A stretch of 49,131 nt of DNA from Basidiobolus meristosporus CBS 931.73 (GCA_002104905.1 MCFE01000658.1:1-49131); one strand, 5' to 3'. Positions 41,999 to 49,131 are shown, numbered from the stretch's first letter. Program-made: numbers and translations. Notes: generated by a model not told the origin, from the sequence alone.

Positions 41999-43709
41999 GA
42001 TTGACTATTTATATTTGCACTAAATATGACCACAAATAATGATTCTCTGATGTGGTATATTGACTCTGGAGCATCTCAACACTTTACACACCAAAAAGAA
42101 CTTTTTACCCAATATCAAGAAATTCCAATTAAGAAGGTTTTCATGGGTGACGATAGAACACTCAATGCAGTGGGAGAAGGAACTATCCAAGTAAACCTAA
42201 GAAGCAGTGAAGGAAGCCATACACTGACTTTCAAAGAAGTACTCTGTGCACCAGAAATAGCCAAGAACTTACTATCTGTAAGCAAGGCCACTGCAGTAGG
42301 ACTCAGTTTCAGTTTTGACAATTCTGGATGCAAGATCACTGATCAAAATGGTGCCCATATTGCTTTGGGTATCCAAGATCAGAATCTTTACTAGTTGACT
42401 TATATTCCATCATATTTGGGAGTCAATATAAGTAACTTAAATGAAGAAACAGCAATGCTTTGGCACAGGAGATTTGGGCACATCAATTTTGATTATTTGC
42501 GCAAAATGATCAAAGATCAGCTAATTTCTGGAGTAAAAATTGATCCCCCAGCTAATTTGGAGCACTGTGAAGCCTGCATATATGGGAAACAAGCCAGACA
42601 ACAGTTCAAAAGCTCTGGGATAATCAAAACTAAGAAATAATTAGATCTAATTCACTCAGATCTGTGTGGACCTATGCAAATTTATCCTTAGGTGGGATGA
42701 AGTATTTAATCACTATTATTGATGATTATACAAGATACACATGGGTCTACTTCATGGAGAGAAAGGAAGAAGCTCTGTCTAAGCTCAGGCAGCTTAAAGC
42801 CATGTTGGAGAGAGAAACTGGTGAAAAAATCAAGAAAATACACTCTGACAATGGTGGAAAACATACCTCAGAACTCTTCATCCACTTCTGCAAAATTTAT
42901 GGGATTAAGCAAGAGACTACTGTACCATACTCCCCACAGCAAAATGGGGTAGCAGAATGTGCTAACAGATCAATAATTTATATGGCAAGATCTATGATCC
43001 ATGATTAAAAATTACCATATGATTTTTGGGTAGAATTAGTTGCCACTGCTGTATATCTTAAAAGTAGAAGTTATAACTGATTACTTTGTGGTTCTACTCC
43101 ATTTGAAGCATGGTATGGATACAGACCAAGTGCAGAACATCTAAGAATACTTGGGTGTACAGCATATGCCAAGAAACCACCCAGAAATCTGTCAAAATTT
43201 GAGCCAAAAGGTGTTAAATGCATATTTTTGGGCTACTGCAATGAGAGTAAAGCATACAGACTCTACAATACCAAAGCAAAGAAGCTAATCAAGTCCAGGG
43301 ATGTGTTATTTGATGAGAATTCAAAATTTTCACAAAAAATGACATCATATGATGACAAAAATCTGATCTCAAGTCCACCAATTTTCAGGATTGAATCAGA
43401 GCAAAAAATTGAAACTTTTTTCACTCCAGAGGACTCTATAACCATGGTTCAGCCAGAATCAGTGCCCAGGAATATCCCAGAAGTGATCTTTCCAGAATCA
43501 AATGCCCAGAGATCTATTTGGACAAGAAATAGCCCAAATTACTATATCATTGAGGGTACAAACTTAGCCTACACCTATTCAGTCGATATTGATGAACCCC
43601 AGACTGTAAAAGAGGCCCTAAATAGCCCTCAGGCAAAGTTTGGGAGATCTGCAATGACTGAGGAATATCAGGCCCTGATGGAAAATCAAACTTGGAACTT
43701 AGTCAATTT
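41999..43709 (+). pseudogene. Protease-integrase-RT start of Copia element A
   Basis: After TGA CTA (42002-42007) the frame encodes an aspartic protease with MWYIDSGASQHFT (catalytic DSGA), then the GAG-pre-integrase zinc motif LWHRRFGHINFDYL with CEACIYGKQ, the integrase core with IIDDYTRYTWVYF, HSDNGGKHTSE and SPQQNGVAECANR (D, D, E triad), and the beginning of RT. In-frame stops occur at about 42392, 42638, 43006 and 43078, and a frameshift near 42690. Where the ancestral residue can be guessed, the stops look like single-base changes from Gln, Trp or Arg codons. No functional protein is possible. Confidence 0.9.
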
Positions 43710-44197
43710 TGTTGTAAAAATTTGCATTTCCACCTAAATATTCACCTAACTTAGTCACTGAGATCATTACCTTCAAATCCTAGAGAATACTAACCAACTT
43801 CCTTGTTGGGATTTACTTAGAATATTCTCACCAAAATACCAGGTACCCAGAACATGAAAATTCTCAGAGTTGTCCAAACAGCCCCAAACTTTGCACACAT
43901 GTTCTTGGGACCTTCCTTAACCTATTCTACGATGTCTGTAATGCCAAGACCAGGTAAAAGTATAAATGCTACTTTTACATTCAATAAATCATTAAGTGAA
44001 AACCACATAGTCTACTTGTTCTCCAAATCACTTTCATTATCTCCAAGACTCTTACAACAGGTTATGAGCCCTGAGCTGTCACTCTCTGCAATGTCTACTA
44101 CTGCTATTACTGGAATTTTTCCCTCTGCTGAAAAGTTGGATGGATCTAACTACCAAGTGTGGAAGGTGAAGATGAAGATGCTGCTACAGGAAAGAGG
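43710..44197 (+). mobile_element. Terminally truncated Copia element B
   Basis: A 350-bp LTR (43710-44059, TGTTGTAAAAATTTGCA to CTCTTACAACA), the primer-binding site GGTTATGAGCCC (44060-44071) and the first about 44 codons of gag (ATG at 44064, same SAEKLDGSNYQVWKVKMK start as element A). Identity with element A stops after GAAAGAGG at 44197, where GTTAGGGGGGG and the LINE begin. It inserted in the RT region of element A. The abrupt end marks a former chromosome end. Confidence 0.93.
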
Positions 44198-44236
44198 GTT
44201 AGGGGGGGAGACAGTCACCAACAGGTGAAATCTTTA
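44198..44236 (-). promoter_or_regulatory. LINE 3' terminus: poly(A) signal, hairpin and telomere-complementary end
   Basis: On the coding strand the ORF2 stop is inside AAATAAAG, followed by TCACCTGTTGGTGA (5-bp stem, 4-nt loop) and CTGTCTCCCCCCCTAAC. There is no poly(A) tail. The layout suggests recognition of a stem-loop by the reverse transcriptase and annealing of the end to TTAGGG DNA. Confidence 0.75.
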
Positions 44237-47032
44237 TTTCAGTTGAAACAAAGAAGCCAGCGCTACTGTTGTAGCTTTGATACAAGAGTGTGTAGCTGAA
44301 GGGGAATTTGTAGGTAAGTTAATAAGAAGTGATGATAGTTCTTCAGTGCTCAAGACACTGTTCAGTGGGAAGGGGGGTAGCAAGAGAGGTAAGAATGACT
44401 TGTGAACAACATTAATGAGGGGAATGTGATAAGGATTGATATTCATCATAAAGGGAGTGTGCTGCTTCAGATATTGCTGCCAAAGGTCTGTCAAGTACTT
44501 CAGGTAGGCCAGCTTGGGGTTTTCTGACTGCAGAATAAATTCAGCAAACTTCTTGACTTCAGGATCTCCAAGTATAGCTCTCCAGCAGGAGCCAGGTGTT
44601 GTGTGGTGTGTTCTCTTCCAGGCCTTAATCAGTGGGTTGTTGCAGTTGTGAAGTCTGAGGTATAATCTGGTTCTAAGGCAAAGAAGTCTGATCTTATAGG
44701 GCATGAACCCAAAAGCACCAAGAATAGCATGTCTGTAGGGGCATTCAGGCAAATGAGGCACCAAGGAGGTAATGCACCATACTGCAAACTTGTCAAGCTT
44801 AGTGCAGTCTCTAGAAGTAAGAGAGAGAAGTGGTAAGCCAAATTCCAGGACAGGGAAGACAAACTGCTTGAGTAGAAGAAGGCAGCTGGGAGCTGAAGTT
44901 GTAGGAGGAGTAACAGCCAGTAGCTTGTGGAGTGCCTGTCTTGCTAGGATAATTCTCTTCTTCAGGTGTGCTCCAGAGTCTAATCCAGTAGGAAGGAAAG
45001 GAAAGCCAAGATATGTAGCAGAAACCTGAGCAGGTAGAGTGGAGTTCTCCAAGTTGATGGGAGAGCCCAAAGGTACTGTCTTTGCAATGGAAAGCTGGAG
45101 ATTATTCTTCTGCAGATACTGGTGGATGGTCTGGGAGTCTTGTTGCACATTGGAGGAGGATATTCTGATGTCATCAGCAAAGAGAGTAACCAGGCAGTCA
45201 GCTGAGAGTCTTGGGAAATCATTCAGGAAGATGGCAAACAGTATAGGACCAAGCACAGAGCCTTGAACCACTCCATTAGGAACTGAGAACACAGCTGATT
45301 GCTCACTTGGGTGCAGAATTCTTGCTTGTGGATCCAGAAACAGAGACCTGACAAGGAGGGTGAGAGAGGTACTGGAGAAGCATTGCAACTTGGACCAAAG
45401 CAGATTTCTGTCAACTGAATCAAAGGCCTTAGTAATATCAAACAGAACAGAGGGATACTTGCACTGGAGAGAGTGATCTTGGCTAAGTATGACTGCATAT
45501 TCCAAGGAGAGGCCAGGAACAAAGCCAAACTGTGCAGGATGAAACTTGAGAGAGTCAGAGTAGAGCTCCTGAGCAAGCAGAAGCTCAAACACCTTTCTGC
45601 AGGTGGGCAGCAGAGATATTGGCCTGTAGGAGCTAGGATCCAGGTGCTTTCCTTTACCCTTGTACAGTGGCAGAACATTTGCAAAGGACCATTCCTCAGG
45701 AGTAGAAAGCTGGGCTGAGCATTGCTGAAACAGTGGAAGCAGAAGTGCAGACATGGCCTTGGTACTAGTCTTCAGAAGCTCATAGGAGATTGTGTCCACA
45801 CCTGGAGCAGTAGAGTTGGAAAGCCTCTTGAGCACATTATGGATTCTCCTTTGATCAAGTGCAAGTGGGATGGGCAGAGTCTTGAAGTCAGGATGAAAGC
45901 CAGGAGTTGAGTACTGCTTTGTAGAGAAGAAGATGTTAGCCAGCTGTTCTGTTGAAGGTAACTTCCTGGAAGAGGGCCTCATTGCCCTGTAGAGTCTTGA
46001 TACTGTTCTTGTTATAGAGTTGGAAGATTGCAGAGGCAAGGAACTCATAATATGATCCCAGAGCTGAGTATGCAGAGTGTGGTGAATTGCCTTGGAGTGG
46101 TGTATTGCTGTCAGGAGGAGTTTCTCTGTTTTTGGGTTAGGGAAGCTCAGGTAGCTTTGTTGCAGGGCTGAAACAATGGATTCCCATTTTCTTGAGGTAA
46201 CAGCAGTAGTCTTGCATGGCAGTGAGAGGGAGGCAGACACCAGAATCAGATGCTTCACAAAGAGCCAGGCATAGTTGAGATCATCTGGCAGAGAAAGTAG
46301 CAAACTGGCAAGCTTCAAGTAGTTCCCAAAGTCTTTCTTCTGATTCTTGGTAGCTTTGTGGGTGAGCACAGTAAGTTTTGGCAGCTTCTTCTTCACAACT
46401 GGTTGCATAGAAAGGGACCAGGCTGGGTGGTCAGAGGCTCTCAAGGATCCTAGCTCAGCTCCAGAGAATTGCTTAACTTCATTCATAAAGTAGAGGGCAG
46501 CAGCAGAAGGGCAGATCCAGTCAACACATCTTTTCTCAGATTGAGCACCTAGTGCTAGCAGGTGGCTTTCTCTCAGGAAGTTCAGTAGGAATGTAGACCT
46601 TGGCTTCATTCTTGCAGTCAGAGTAGTCTTGTTCTCAGGATAGGGAATGTTGAGATCTCCAAGCAAGATAACAGGTGTTGATATAGATTGTTGGTATTGC
46701 TGAACCTTCTGGCATATAACTTGCACTTCCTGAAGGGCTAGACTTGGAGGCAGATAGCAGAGCACCAGACTGATAGTTGGCAACTGGAGAGCAGCACAGT
46801 AAGGGGAGTAAAGAGGAACACAGAGCTGAGGAGTATTGATGGTAGAAGAGATGAAGCAGATAGAGGAGGTATTCTTTGTTCTAGGAGTAGAAAAGCAATA
46901 TAGATTAGTCAAAAGTATAGAGGGTAGCTGGACATCAATCAAACACAGGAGGGAAAATCTTGAAAGAAGTCTCTCTAGAGTTGGTCTTGATGGCTGTATG
47001 CTGTTGCAGTTAAGCAACAGAACTTCAGGTAG
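44234..47032 (-). CDS. LINE ORF2: endonuclease-like domain and reverse transcriptase
   Basis: About 930 codons, in the same frame as ORF1 and directly after its TGA (47033-47035). No ATG occurs until after the endonuclease GDLN motif, so readthrough or non-AUG initiation is needed. N-terminal exonuclease-endonuclease-phosphatase fold: LLLNCNSI, LCYLPPS, VILLGDLNIPYPEN, CVDWICPS and ASDHPAW. The expected metal-binding Glu of the IQEP-type motif reads VQLP. Reverse transcriptase: SSYRPISLLPTCRKVFE, QFGFVPGLS, SVLFDITKAFDSVDR, VPNGVVQGSVLGPILFAIFL and the catalytic LFADDIRIS. A helical C-terminal thumb/linker follows; no RNase H or Cys-rich knuckle is evident. It should copy the LINE RNA onto a chromosome 3' end. 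Confidence 0.92.
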   Translation of the reverse strand, partial: LPEVLLLNCNSIQPSRPTLERLLSRFSLLCLIDVQLPSILLTNLYCFSTPRTKNTSSICFISSTINTPQLCVPLYSPYCAALQLPTISLVLCYLPPSLALQEVQVICQKVQQYQQSISTPVILLGDLNIPYPENKTTLTARMKPRSTFLLNFLRESHLLALGAQSEKRCVDWICPSAAALYFMNEVKQFSGAELGSLRASDHPAWSLSMQPVVKKKLPKLTVLTHKATKNQKKDFGNYLKLASLLLSLPDDLNYAWLFVKHLILVSASLSLPCKTTAVTSRKWESIVSALQQSYLSFPNPKTEKLLLTAIHHSKAIHHTLHTQLWDHIMSSLPLQSSNSITRTVSRLYRAMRPSSRKLPSTEQLANIFFSTKQYSTPGFHPDFKTLPIPLALDQRRIHNVLKRLSNSTAPGVDTISYELLKTSTKAMSALLLPLFQQCSAQLSTPEEWSFANVLPLYKGKGKHLDPSSYRPISLLPTCRKVFELLLAQELYSDSLKFHPAQFGFVPGLSLEYAVILSQDHSLQCKYPSVLFDITKAFDSVDRNLLWSKLQCFSSTSLTLLVRSLFLDPQARILHPSEQSAVFSVPNGVVQGSVLGPILFAIFLNDFPRLSADCLVTLFADDIRISSSNVQQDSQTIHQYLQKNNLQLSIAKTVPLGSPINLENSTLPAQVSATYLGFPFLPTGLDSGAHLKKRIILARQALHKLLAVTPPTTSAPSCLLLLKQFVFPVLEFGLPLLSLTSRDCTKLDKFAVWCITSLVPHLPECPYRHAILGAFGFMPYKIRLLCLRTRLYLRLHNCNNPLIKAWKRTHHTTPGSCWRAILGDPEVKKFAEFILQSENPKLAYLKYLTDLWQQYLKQHTPFMMNINPYHIPLINVVHKSFLPLLLPPFPLNSVLSTEELSSLLINLPTNSPSATHSCIKATTVALASLFQLK

Positions 47033-47035
47033 TCA
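47030..47035 (-). promoter_or_regulatory. Candidate leaky stop (TGA CTA) between LINE ORF1 and ORF2
   Basis: ORF1 and ORF2 occupy one frame and are separated by this single stop. UGA followed by CUA is a known efficient readthrough context in several plant and animal virus and cellular genes. ORF2 lacks a nearby ATG. Readthrough would give an ORF1-ORF2 fusion. Confidence 0.65.
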
Positions 47036-48475
47036 GGCAGAGGTTGTAGCTTCTTCAGAGGCAGCATTAACAATGTGACCTGCAGAGTCCCAGAGCTCTT
47101 CAAATGGTGCATCACTTAAGTCAGCAAGGAGGGAAATGGCATGGTTCCTGAGGAAGTATGCCACATCATAGGAGGGGGCTTGTCTCTTGATGGCAGCAAG
47201 GAAAGACAGAATGGCAACATGGGCTGGAGGCTTGTTGAACAGTAGAGAGTCAGAGGATTCAGATTCTTCAGGCACTATCTTGAAGTCAGTTTTCAGCCAG
47301 TTAAGGTTCTTCTCCACAAAGGCAACAAATGGGTCAGCAATGTTTTGGTCTAGGATAACCTCCAGAATCTTCCCTTTTCTCCAGGCCAGGTTGACAATTC
47401 TTGAGAGCTGAATATTGCATGCCTTGAGTGCTTTCCTGATGTTGGAAATGGGGGTCCAGGGAACTTGCTTCAAGTACACCACAGTCCAGGTAGAAGCTGG
47501 TGGTAGGTTTGCTGGGGGCTTGTAAGTCCTTCTGTGTTGCAATGGAGCTGCAGTAGTCAGATTGGAGTCCACATTCTCAGTAGAAGGTTTTCTTGATGTG
47601 TCTTGCTGAATAGTACTGGAGCTGGATGTGCTGATAATTCTTGCTAGAACCTTGCCTGCATAAGTCTGAGGTATAGCTGAGATGACTGTAGAGGTGGTGG
47701 CAGCTGGTGCAGGTGGAGAGGCAGAGACTGAAGCAGGAACTGAGGTCACCTGGGAGAAGGCAGTAGAAGCAGGTTTTCTGGGAGGAACAGAGTTCACTAT
47801 CCAGTTGTTCTGTAAAACACTGGAGTAGCTTTTCTGTGGAACAGGATCTTGCTCTTGAACAGGAACAGAAGCAGGAGGCTGGGGCTGAGCAGTAGTGGTA
47901 AGGCAGTGGCACTCCAAGGAAGCTTTTTGCAAGGCATCTCTGGCAGTTTTCAGGGCAGTATTGGCAGCCTCTAAATCAGCAATTCTCTTCTCAATTGCAA
48001 GGAATCTCTGAAGAAATGCATCAGTAGAAGTGCTGGCATCTGGGAGAGCAGTGGCAGGAATAGAGTCCATTGACAGTGGGCTTCTTGGAGGCAAGGAAAG
48101 TGGACTGGCAGATTCAGGCACAAAAGGAGATATCCTGGCAGGAGGAGAAGGAGTATCCAAGGCAGTAACAGAGGCAATTCTTGTTGGTGAAGCAGCAGCA
48201 GGGGAGGCAAGCCTGTTCAAAAACTGGGCAGGAGAGAGTGCTTGGGGAGAGGGAGTCTTCAGCTTGCCAAGCATGTCTTCCATCAGAGTGATACCAATAT
48301 TCCTGGTGCATTTGCAGAGAAAAGTAAGCTTCCTGAGTCTGCCAGCTCTTCCATTCCTTCTGATAGTACCTTTGTTTCCACAGTTGGGGCAAGATATCTT
48401 CTTGACAGACTTGTCAAAGCAATCAAGAACCTTCCTTTCAGGTGTAGTGGGCTTCTGTTGAGGTTTTAGTGGCAT
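47033..48475 (-). CDS. LINE ORF1: zinc-ribbon RNA-binding protein
   Basis: 480 residues from the ATG at 48475 (the frame is open a little further up, to 48502). A zinc-ribbon-like motif lies near residues 25-55: KISCPNCGNKGTIRRNG, then LTFLCKC. A Ser/Pro/Ala-rich linker follows, then a short coiled coil (LAIEKRIADLEAANTALKTA), more low-complexity sequence, and an RRM-like segment at about 330-400 (TWTVVYLKQVPW, IRKALKACNIQLSRIVNLAW, KILEVILDQN). It probably coats the LINE RNA and guides it to telomeres. It ends TCT GCC TGA followed by CTA, in frame with ORF2. Confidence 0.88.
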   Translation of the reverse strand: MPLKPQQKPTTPERKVLDCFDKSVKKISCPNCGNKGTIRRNGRAGRLRKLTFLCKCTRNIGITLMEDMLGKLKTPSPQALSPAQFLNRLASPAAASPTRIASVTALDTPSPPARISPFVPESASPLSLPPRSPLSMDSIPATALPDASTSTDAFLQRFLAIEKRIADLEAANTALKTARDALQKASLECHCLTTTAQPQPPASVPVQEQDPVPQKSYSSVLQNNWIVNSVPPRKPASTAFSQVTSVPASVSASPPAPAATTSTVISAIPQTYAGKVLARIISTSSSSTIQQDTSRKPSTENVDSNLTTAAPLQHRRTYKPPANLPPASTWTVVYLKQVPWTPISNIRKALKACNIQLSRIVNLAWRKGKILEVILDQNIADPFVAFVEKNLNWLKTDFKIVPEESESSDSLLFNKPPAHVAILSFLAAIKRQAPSYDVAYFLRNHAISLLADLSDAPFEELWDSAGHIVNAASEEATTSA

Positions 48476-48544
48476 ATCCAGAGTTTCAGCTTCAAATTTC
48501 AATTTTTGAGATTTTTGGGTGATTTTTGATGGGCGGGATCAAAA

Positions 48545-48558
48545 TTAGGGTTAGGGTT
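48545..48558 (+). repeat. Internal telomeric repeats in the LINE leader
   Basis: TTAGGGTTAGGGTT, just over two telomere units, 70 bp upstream of the ORF1 ATG. Either part of the element's 5' leader or a relic of a telomere seam. Confidence 0.85.
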
Positions 48559-48633
48559 GCGCGCTGTGACTGCTTTTTACGATCGCAAGGTCAGATCCTA
48601 GGAAAAAATAAAAATAGTTAGTAAAGGTGATTT

Positions 48634-48653
48634 AATGGATGGATGGATGGATT
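48634..48653 (+). repeat. GGAT tetranucleotide repeat
   Basis: ATGGATGGATGGATGGATTT, four units, in the presumed LINE leader. Confidence 0.8.
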
Positions 48654-48702
48654 TGGAGTCAGATTCAATCAAAAAATCAAATTGTTGACTAATTTAAAGA
48701 GG

Positions 48703-48882
48703 GTTAGGGGGGAGACAGTCACCAACAGGTGAAATCTTTATTTCAGTTGAAACAAAGAAGCCAGCGCTACTGTTGTAGCTTTGATACAAGAGTGTGTAGC
48801 TGAGGGGAATTTGTAGGAAAGTTAATAAGAAGTGATGATAGCTCTTCAGTGCTCAAGACACTGTTCAGTGGGAAGGGGGTAG
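48703..48882 (-). mobile_element. Second, 5'-truncated telomere-attached LINE
   Basis: About 180 bp nearly identical to 44203-44373, beginning after GGGTTAGGGG with GGAGACAGTCACCAACAGG and ending in CAGTGGGAAGGGGGTAG. It keeps only the last about 50 codons of ORF2 and the 3' end. The telomere begins immediately after it, so it is the most recently added element at this end. Confidence 0.93.
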
Positions 48883-49131
48883 GGTAGGGTTAGGGTTAGG
48901 GTTAGGGTTAGGGTTAGGGTTAGGGTTAGGGTTAGGGTTAGGGTTAGGGTTAGGGTTAGGGTTAGGGTTAGGGTTAGGGTTAGGGTTAGGGTTAGGGTTA
49001 GGGTTAGGGTTAGGGTTAGGGTTAGGGTTAGGGTTAGGGTTAGGGTTAGGGTTAGGGTTAGGGTTAGGGTTAGGGTTAGGGTTAGGGTTAGGGTTAGGGT
49101 TAGGGTTAGGGTTAGGTTAGGGTTAGGGTTA
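48880..49131 (+). repeat. Terminal telomere, (TTAGGG)n
   Basis: About 250 bp of TTAGGG repeats running to the window edge, G-rich strand 5' to 3' outwards, so this is the right chromosome end. The inner edge is irregular (GGGGGTAGGGTAGGG), as expected at a healed junction. One shortened unit (TTAGG) occurs near 49113. Confidence 0.98.

Larger units (their letters stand above)
40487..43709 (+). mobile_element. Decayed Ty1/Copia (hemivirus-type) element A
   Basis: Order: 5' LTR 40487-40835, primer-binding site 40836-40847, gag 40840-41648, nested solo LTR 41649-41998, protease, GAG-pre-integrase, integrase, and the first residues of reverse transcriptase (EEYQALMENQTWNLV, ending 43709). Protease before integrase before reverse transcriptase is the Copia order. 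At 43710 it is cut by element B, and its RT, RNase H and 3' LTR are absent from the window. Several stops and one frameshift in pol show it is dead. It sits in the older LINE fragment; the 5 bp before its LTR are GAAAA. Confidence 0.92.
44198..48702 (-). mobile_element. Telomere-attached non-LTR retrotransposon (LINE), near full length
   Basis: A 4.5-kb element whose coding strand points away from the telomere. From 5' (right) to 3' (left): about 200-nt leader, ORF1, TGA CTA, ORF2 with endonuclease and reverse transcriptase, an AATAAA signal overlapping the stop, a hairpin (TCACC-TGTT-GGTGA) and the terminus CTCCCCCCCTAAC. That terminus is complementary to the telomeric G strand. The left seam joins it through GGTTAGGG to the broken Copia B. 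Both ORFs are open end to end, implying recent activity. The right limit is set where the next LINE's 3' end starts; the leader may be shorter. The orientation matches HeT-A/TART and MoTeR-like end-attached elements. Confidence 0.9.

Noticed and set aside
47033-47035. TGA as a reassigned sense codon
   Set aside because: TGA terminates the GT34 and RhoGEF genes at sensible points, so the nuclear code looks standard; readthrough is the better idea.
44234-48475. Penelope-like (Athena) telomeric element
   Set aside because: ORF2 has an EEP endonuclease fold before the RT and a LINE-type RT with FADD; no GIY-YIG domain is present, and an ORF1 is.
48880-49131. Telomere repeats as an assembly artefact
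   Set aside because: The tract is terminal, in the right orientation and preceded by telomere-seamed LINEs, all consistent with a real end.
1-49131. tRNA, rRNA or CRISPR-like arrays
   Set aside because: No convincing T-loop/acceptor pairs, rRNA segments or regularly spaced repeats were noticed on either strand; a covariance search was not possible.

Overview
The window is a fungal chromosome end. About 39 kb of ordinary intron-containing genes is followed by about 9 kb of nested retrotransposons and then by a terminal (TTAGGG)n tract at the right edge. The gene set points to a fungus: class IV chitin synthase, full-size PDR-type ABC transporter, PHO80/PCL-type cyclin, GT34 glycosyltransferase, ERD1/EXS protein and DH-PH RhoGEF. 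Introns are short (mostly 49-80 nt) with GT..AG ends and usually a CTAAC-like branch site just before the acceptor. Stops use TAA, TAG and TGA, so the code is standard. The lineage cannot be fixed from the sequence. XAP5/FAM50, FBXO31-like and CDCA7-like genes together hint at an early-diverging fungus with animal-like gene content (inference).

Layout. 0-0.5 kb: old solo LTR. 0.8-12.2 kb: XAP5, a CKAP2-like protein, a TM9/nonaspanin protein and a PDR ABC transporter. 13.2-16.1 kb: a graveyard of solo and broken LTRs, all of the Copia family seen intact near the telomere. 16.1-17.2 kb: scraps that look like a degenerate small GTPase. 17.7-28 kb: PCL cyclin, RING-CH ubiquitin ligase, GT34 transferase, F-box protein, DPH6-like PP-loop protein, RidA, EXS protein and a ten-exon CDCA7-like zinc-finger gene. 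29.7-36.7 kb: chitin synthase and a RhoGEF, both tied to cell-wall growth. 37.5-39.3 kb: a small unknown ORF and a secreted protein, the last host genes before the telomere.

The chromosome tip (39.9-49.1 kb) is the most interesting part. Reading outwards: an old solo LTR; a 5'-truncated copy of a telomere-attached LINE; a decayed Ty1/Copia element (A) inserted there, with a nested solo LTR; the 5' LTR and start of gag of a second Copia element (B) that ends abruptly in its gag; then, across a GGTTAGGG seam, a 4.5-kb LINE with open ORF1 and ORF2 pointing away from the telomere; then a second, 180-bp LINE fragment, again across a GGGTTAGGG seam; then the telomere. All three LINE 3' ends abut telomere-like sequence. 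The 3' terminus reads ..CCCCCCTAAC on the coding strand, complementary to the telomeric G strand. The endonuclease domain appears to lack its catalytic glutamate. This fits a LINE that uses the chromosome end as primer, in the same orientation as Drosophila HeT-A/TART.

Two further points concern expression and priming. ORF1 and ORF2 of the LINE lie in one frame separated by a single TGA followed by CTA, the classic leaky-stop context, and ORF2 has no ATG near its start. The decayed Copia element shows the same TGA CTA between gag and protease. The Copia primer-binding site matches the anticodon arm of initiator tRNA-Met (half-tRNA priming, as in Drosophila copia and yeast Ty5), and the gag ATG lies inside it.
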